Shown piece after piece: positions 63,021 through 64,000 of a stretch of DNA of 64,000 bases. A program made the position numbers and the translations under genes. Source of the stretch: an uncultured Alphaproteobacteria bacterium (lineage in GTDB: Bacteria > Pseudomonadota > Alphaproteobacteria > UBA7985); NCBI GenBank assembly GCA_905479265.1, contig CAJQLX010000022.1, positions 48,823-112,822 of the forward strand, written 5' to 3'. Position 1 is the first letter of the stretch, and every line of letters starts with the position of its first letter. Under the pieces are notes generated by a model. It did no database searches, was not told where the DNA came from, and was given only the letters and a program-made list of their open reading frames with translations.

Positions 63021-64000
63021 GCACCCCAGAGCAGCGGCGTTTGGCCGACACCCTTTCCCGCGTTGATAACGAAACCAATTCCAAGGTTATGGAATGGGTC
63101 TCGTGGCTCGAAAGCGAGCGACGCGCCTCCCGCCACACCATGGACGCGTACCAGCGCGACATGCGGGCGTTTATCGAATTCTTGGGCGAGCACGTCGGTG
63201 CAACGCTCACGCGTGACCACTTCGAAAGCCTGTCTGCCCGCGATATGCGCGCTTGGCTGAGCCATGAGAACGAAGACGGCAAGTCGCCTGCGTCCATCGC
63301 ACGCGCACTGTCTGTTGTCCGCTCATACTTCCGTTGGACCGCACGCCAAGGCTACATGGAGAACGACGCTGTTCTCTCGATCCGCAATCCCAAGCAGCCG
63401 ACCGTCGTTCCAAAGGCGCTGACGATTTCCGAGGTTACGGACCTGTTCAAGGCGTTTGACAGCCTCGCAGACGACAAAACACGCCGCCCGGGTGATCGTT
63501 GGATCGACCTGCGGGACCGCGCTATTCTGATGCTGCTTTATGGTTGCGGCCTGCGTATTTCCGAAGCGCTGGAGCTGAACACCGACGATATCGCACGGGC
63601 CCAAGAAACGGGCGCGCTGACCATCATTGGTAAGGGCAACAAAGCGCGTCAGGTGCCATTCCTGAACACGGTCGCAGATGCGATCCAGCAATACCGCGAC
63701 GCCTGTCCGTTTGCTGAAGACCCCACCATGCAGCTGTTCCGCGGCGCACGCGGTGGTCGCTTGTCCCCACGGATGATTCAAAAGCGTTTGCAGGAACTGC
63801 GCGTTCGTTTGAACCTGCCAGAAGGCACCACGCCACACGCGCTGCGCCATTCCTACGCGACGCATTTGCTGGGCAATGGTGCGGATCTCCGCGCGATCCA
63901 GGAACTGTTGGGTCATTCCGCTTTGTCCACGACACAGCGTTACACGGACGTTGATACCGAGCGCCTGCTCCAGACCTACCGTGATGCGCACCCACGGGCG
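63017..64000 (+). CDS. xerC: Tyrosine recombinase XerC (3' end cut by window)
   Basis: Site-specific recombinase that, with XerD, resolves chromosome dimers at dif. 328 residues are visible from the ATG at 63017 and the frame stays open to the window end. The N-terminal SAM-like core-binding domain covers about residues 23-110. All catalytic residues are present: R180 (YGCGLRISEAL), K206 (GKGNKARQVP), H274 and R277 (HALRHSYATH), H300 (LLGHSALS) and the nucleophile Y309 (QRYTDVD). It overlaps DUF484 by four bases. Neighbours favour XerC over XerD. Confidence 0.94.
   Translation, partial: MSTPEQRRLADTLSRVDNETNSKVMEWVSWLESERRASRHTMDAYQRDMRAFIEFLGEHVGATLTRDHFESLSARDMRAWLSHENEDGKSPASIARALSVVRSYFRWTARQGYMENDAVLSIRNPKQPTVVPKALTISEVTDLFKAFDSLADDKTRRPGDRWIDLRDRAILMLLYGCGLRISEALELNTDDIARAQETGALTIIGKGNKARQVPFLNTVADAIQQYRDACPFAEDPTMQLFRGARGGRLSPRMIQKRLQELRVRLNLPEGTTPHALRHSYATHLLGNGADLRAIQELLGHSALSTTQRYTDVDTERLLQTYRDAHPRA

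Overview
The window is a chromosomal segment of an alphaproteobacterium with fairly high GC. The type of organism is inferred from gene order: argS–SPOR–scpA–scpB–tatABC, serS–surE–pcm–nlpD-like, yajC–secD–secF–Mth938 gene–phytoene-synthase-like gene, and priA facing fsa–DUF484–xerC. These are arrangements I associate with Rhodobacterales and neighbouring marine lineages. I cannot name a genus. Genes are densely packed, often with 4-base start/stop overlaps. I found no insertion sequence, prophage, CRISPR array or rRNA. There is one tRNA, tRNA-Asp(GTC).

Layout. (1) 1-7185: 3' part of argS, a SPOR-domain membrane protein, scpA, scpB, then tatA, tatB and tatC. The TatC has an unusually large periplasmic insertion. 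(2) 7281-14401: a complete SUF iron-sulfur operon (Rrf2 regulator, sufB, pdxJ, sufC, sufD, sufS, a SufU-like scaffold, a SufT-like DUF59 gene and an A-type carrier). It is preceded by a 27-bp operator-like dyad. The PLP-biosynthesis gene pdxJ sits inside it, and SufS needs PLP. (3) 14383-28055: a methylated-amine region. It holds a RamA-type corrinoid activase, a GbdR/GlxA-type AraC regulator, soxBDAG for heterotetrameric sarcosine oxidase with a trailing SCP2-domain gene and a terminator, and an MttB-family methyltransferase without pyrrolysine. (4) 28161-31621: an ATP-dependent DNA ligase homologue paired with its associated MBL-fold exonuclease. The ligase has lost its catalytic lysine and other motif residues. 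A WD40-like gene diverges from the pair. (5) 31690-38155: pepA, a TauE-type permease, a GFA-family protein overlapping a hypothetical gene, a glutamine amidotransferase, a QueG-like ferredoxin, a PhnP-like MBL hydrolase and TatD.

(6) 38271-41317: a carnitine module (BKACE, L-carnitine dehydrogenase, acyl-CoA dehydrogenase) that would yield betainyl-CoA and then glycine betaine, the likely input to region 3. (7) 41408-46629: serS, surE, pcm, a LysM/LytM NlpD-like factor and a DUF815 ATPase. (8) 46868-52527: yajC, secD, secF, a membrane protein, homologues of the complex I assembly factors NDUFAF3 and NDUFAF6, and an HNH protein. (9) 52554-64000: sodB, trmFO, tRNA-Asp, a poorly coding stretch, two proteins of unknown function, a MaoC/CitE-like pair, priA, fsa, DUF484 and xerC (cut by the window end).

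The most interesting points are the inactivated but intact DNA ligase, pdxJ inside the suf operon with a new-looking operator, the linked carnitine–betaine–sarcosine genes with an MttB and RamA but no local corrinoid protein, and an orphan minus-strand terminator that may end a small RNA.
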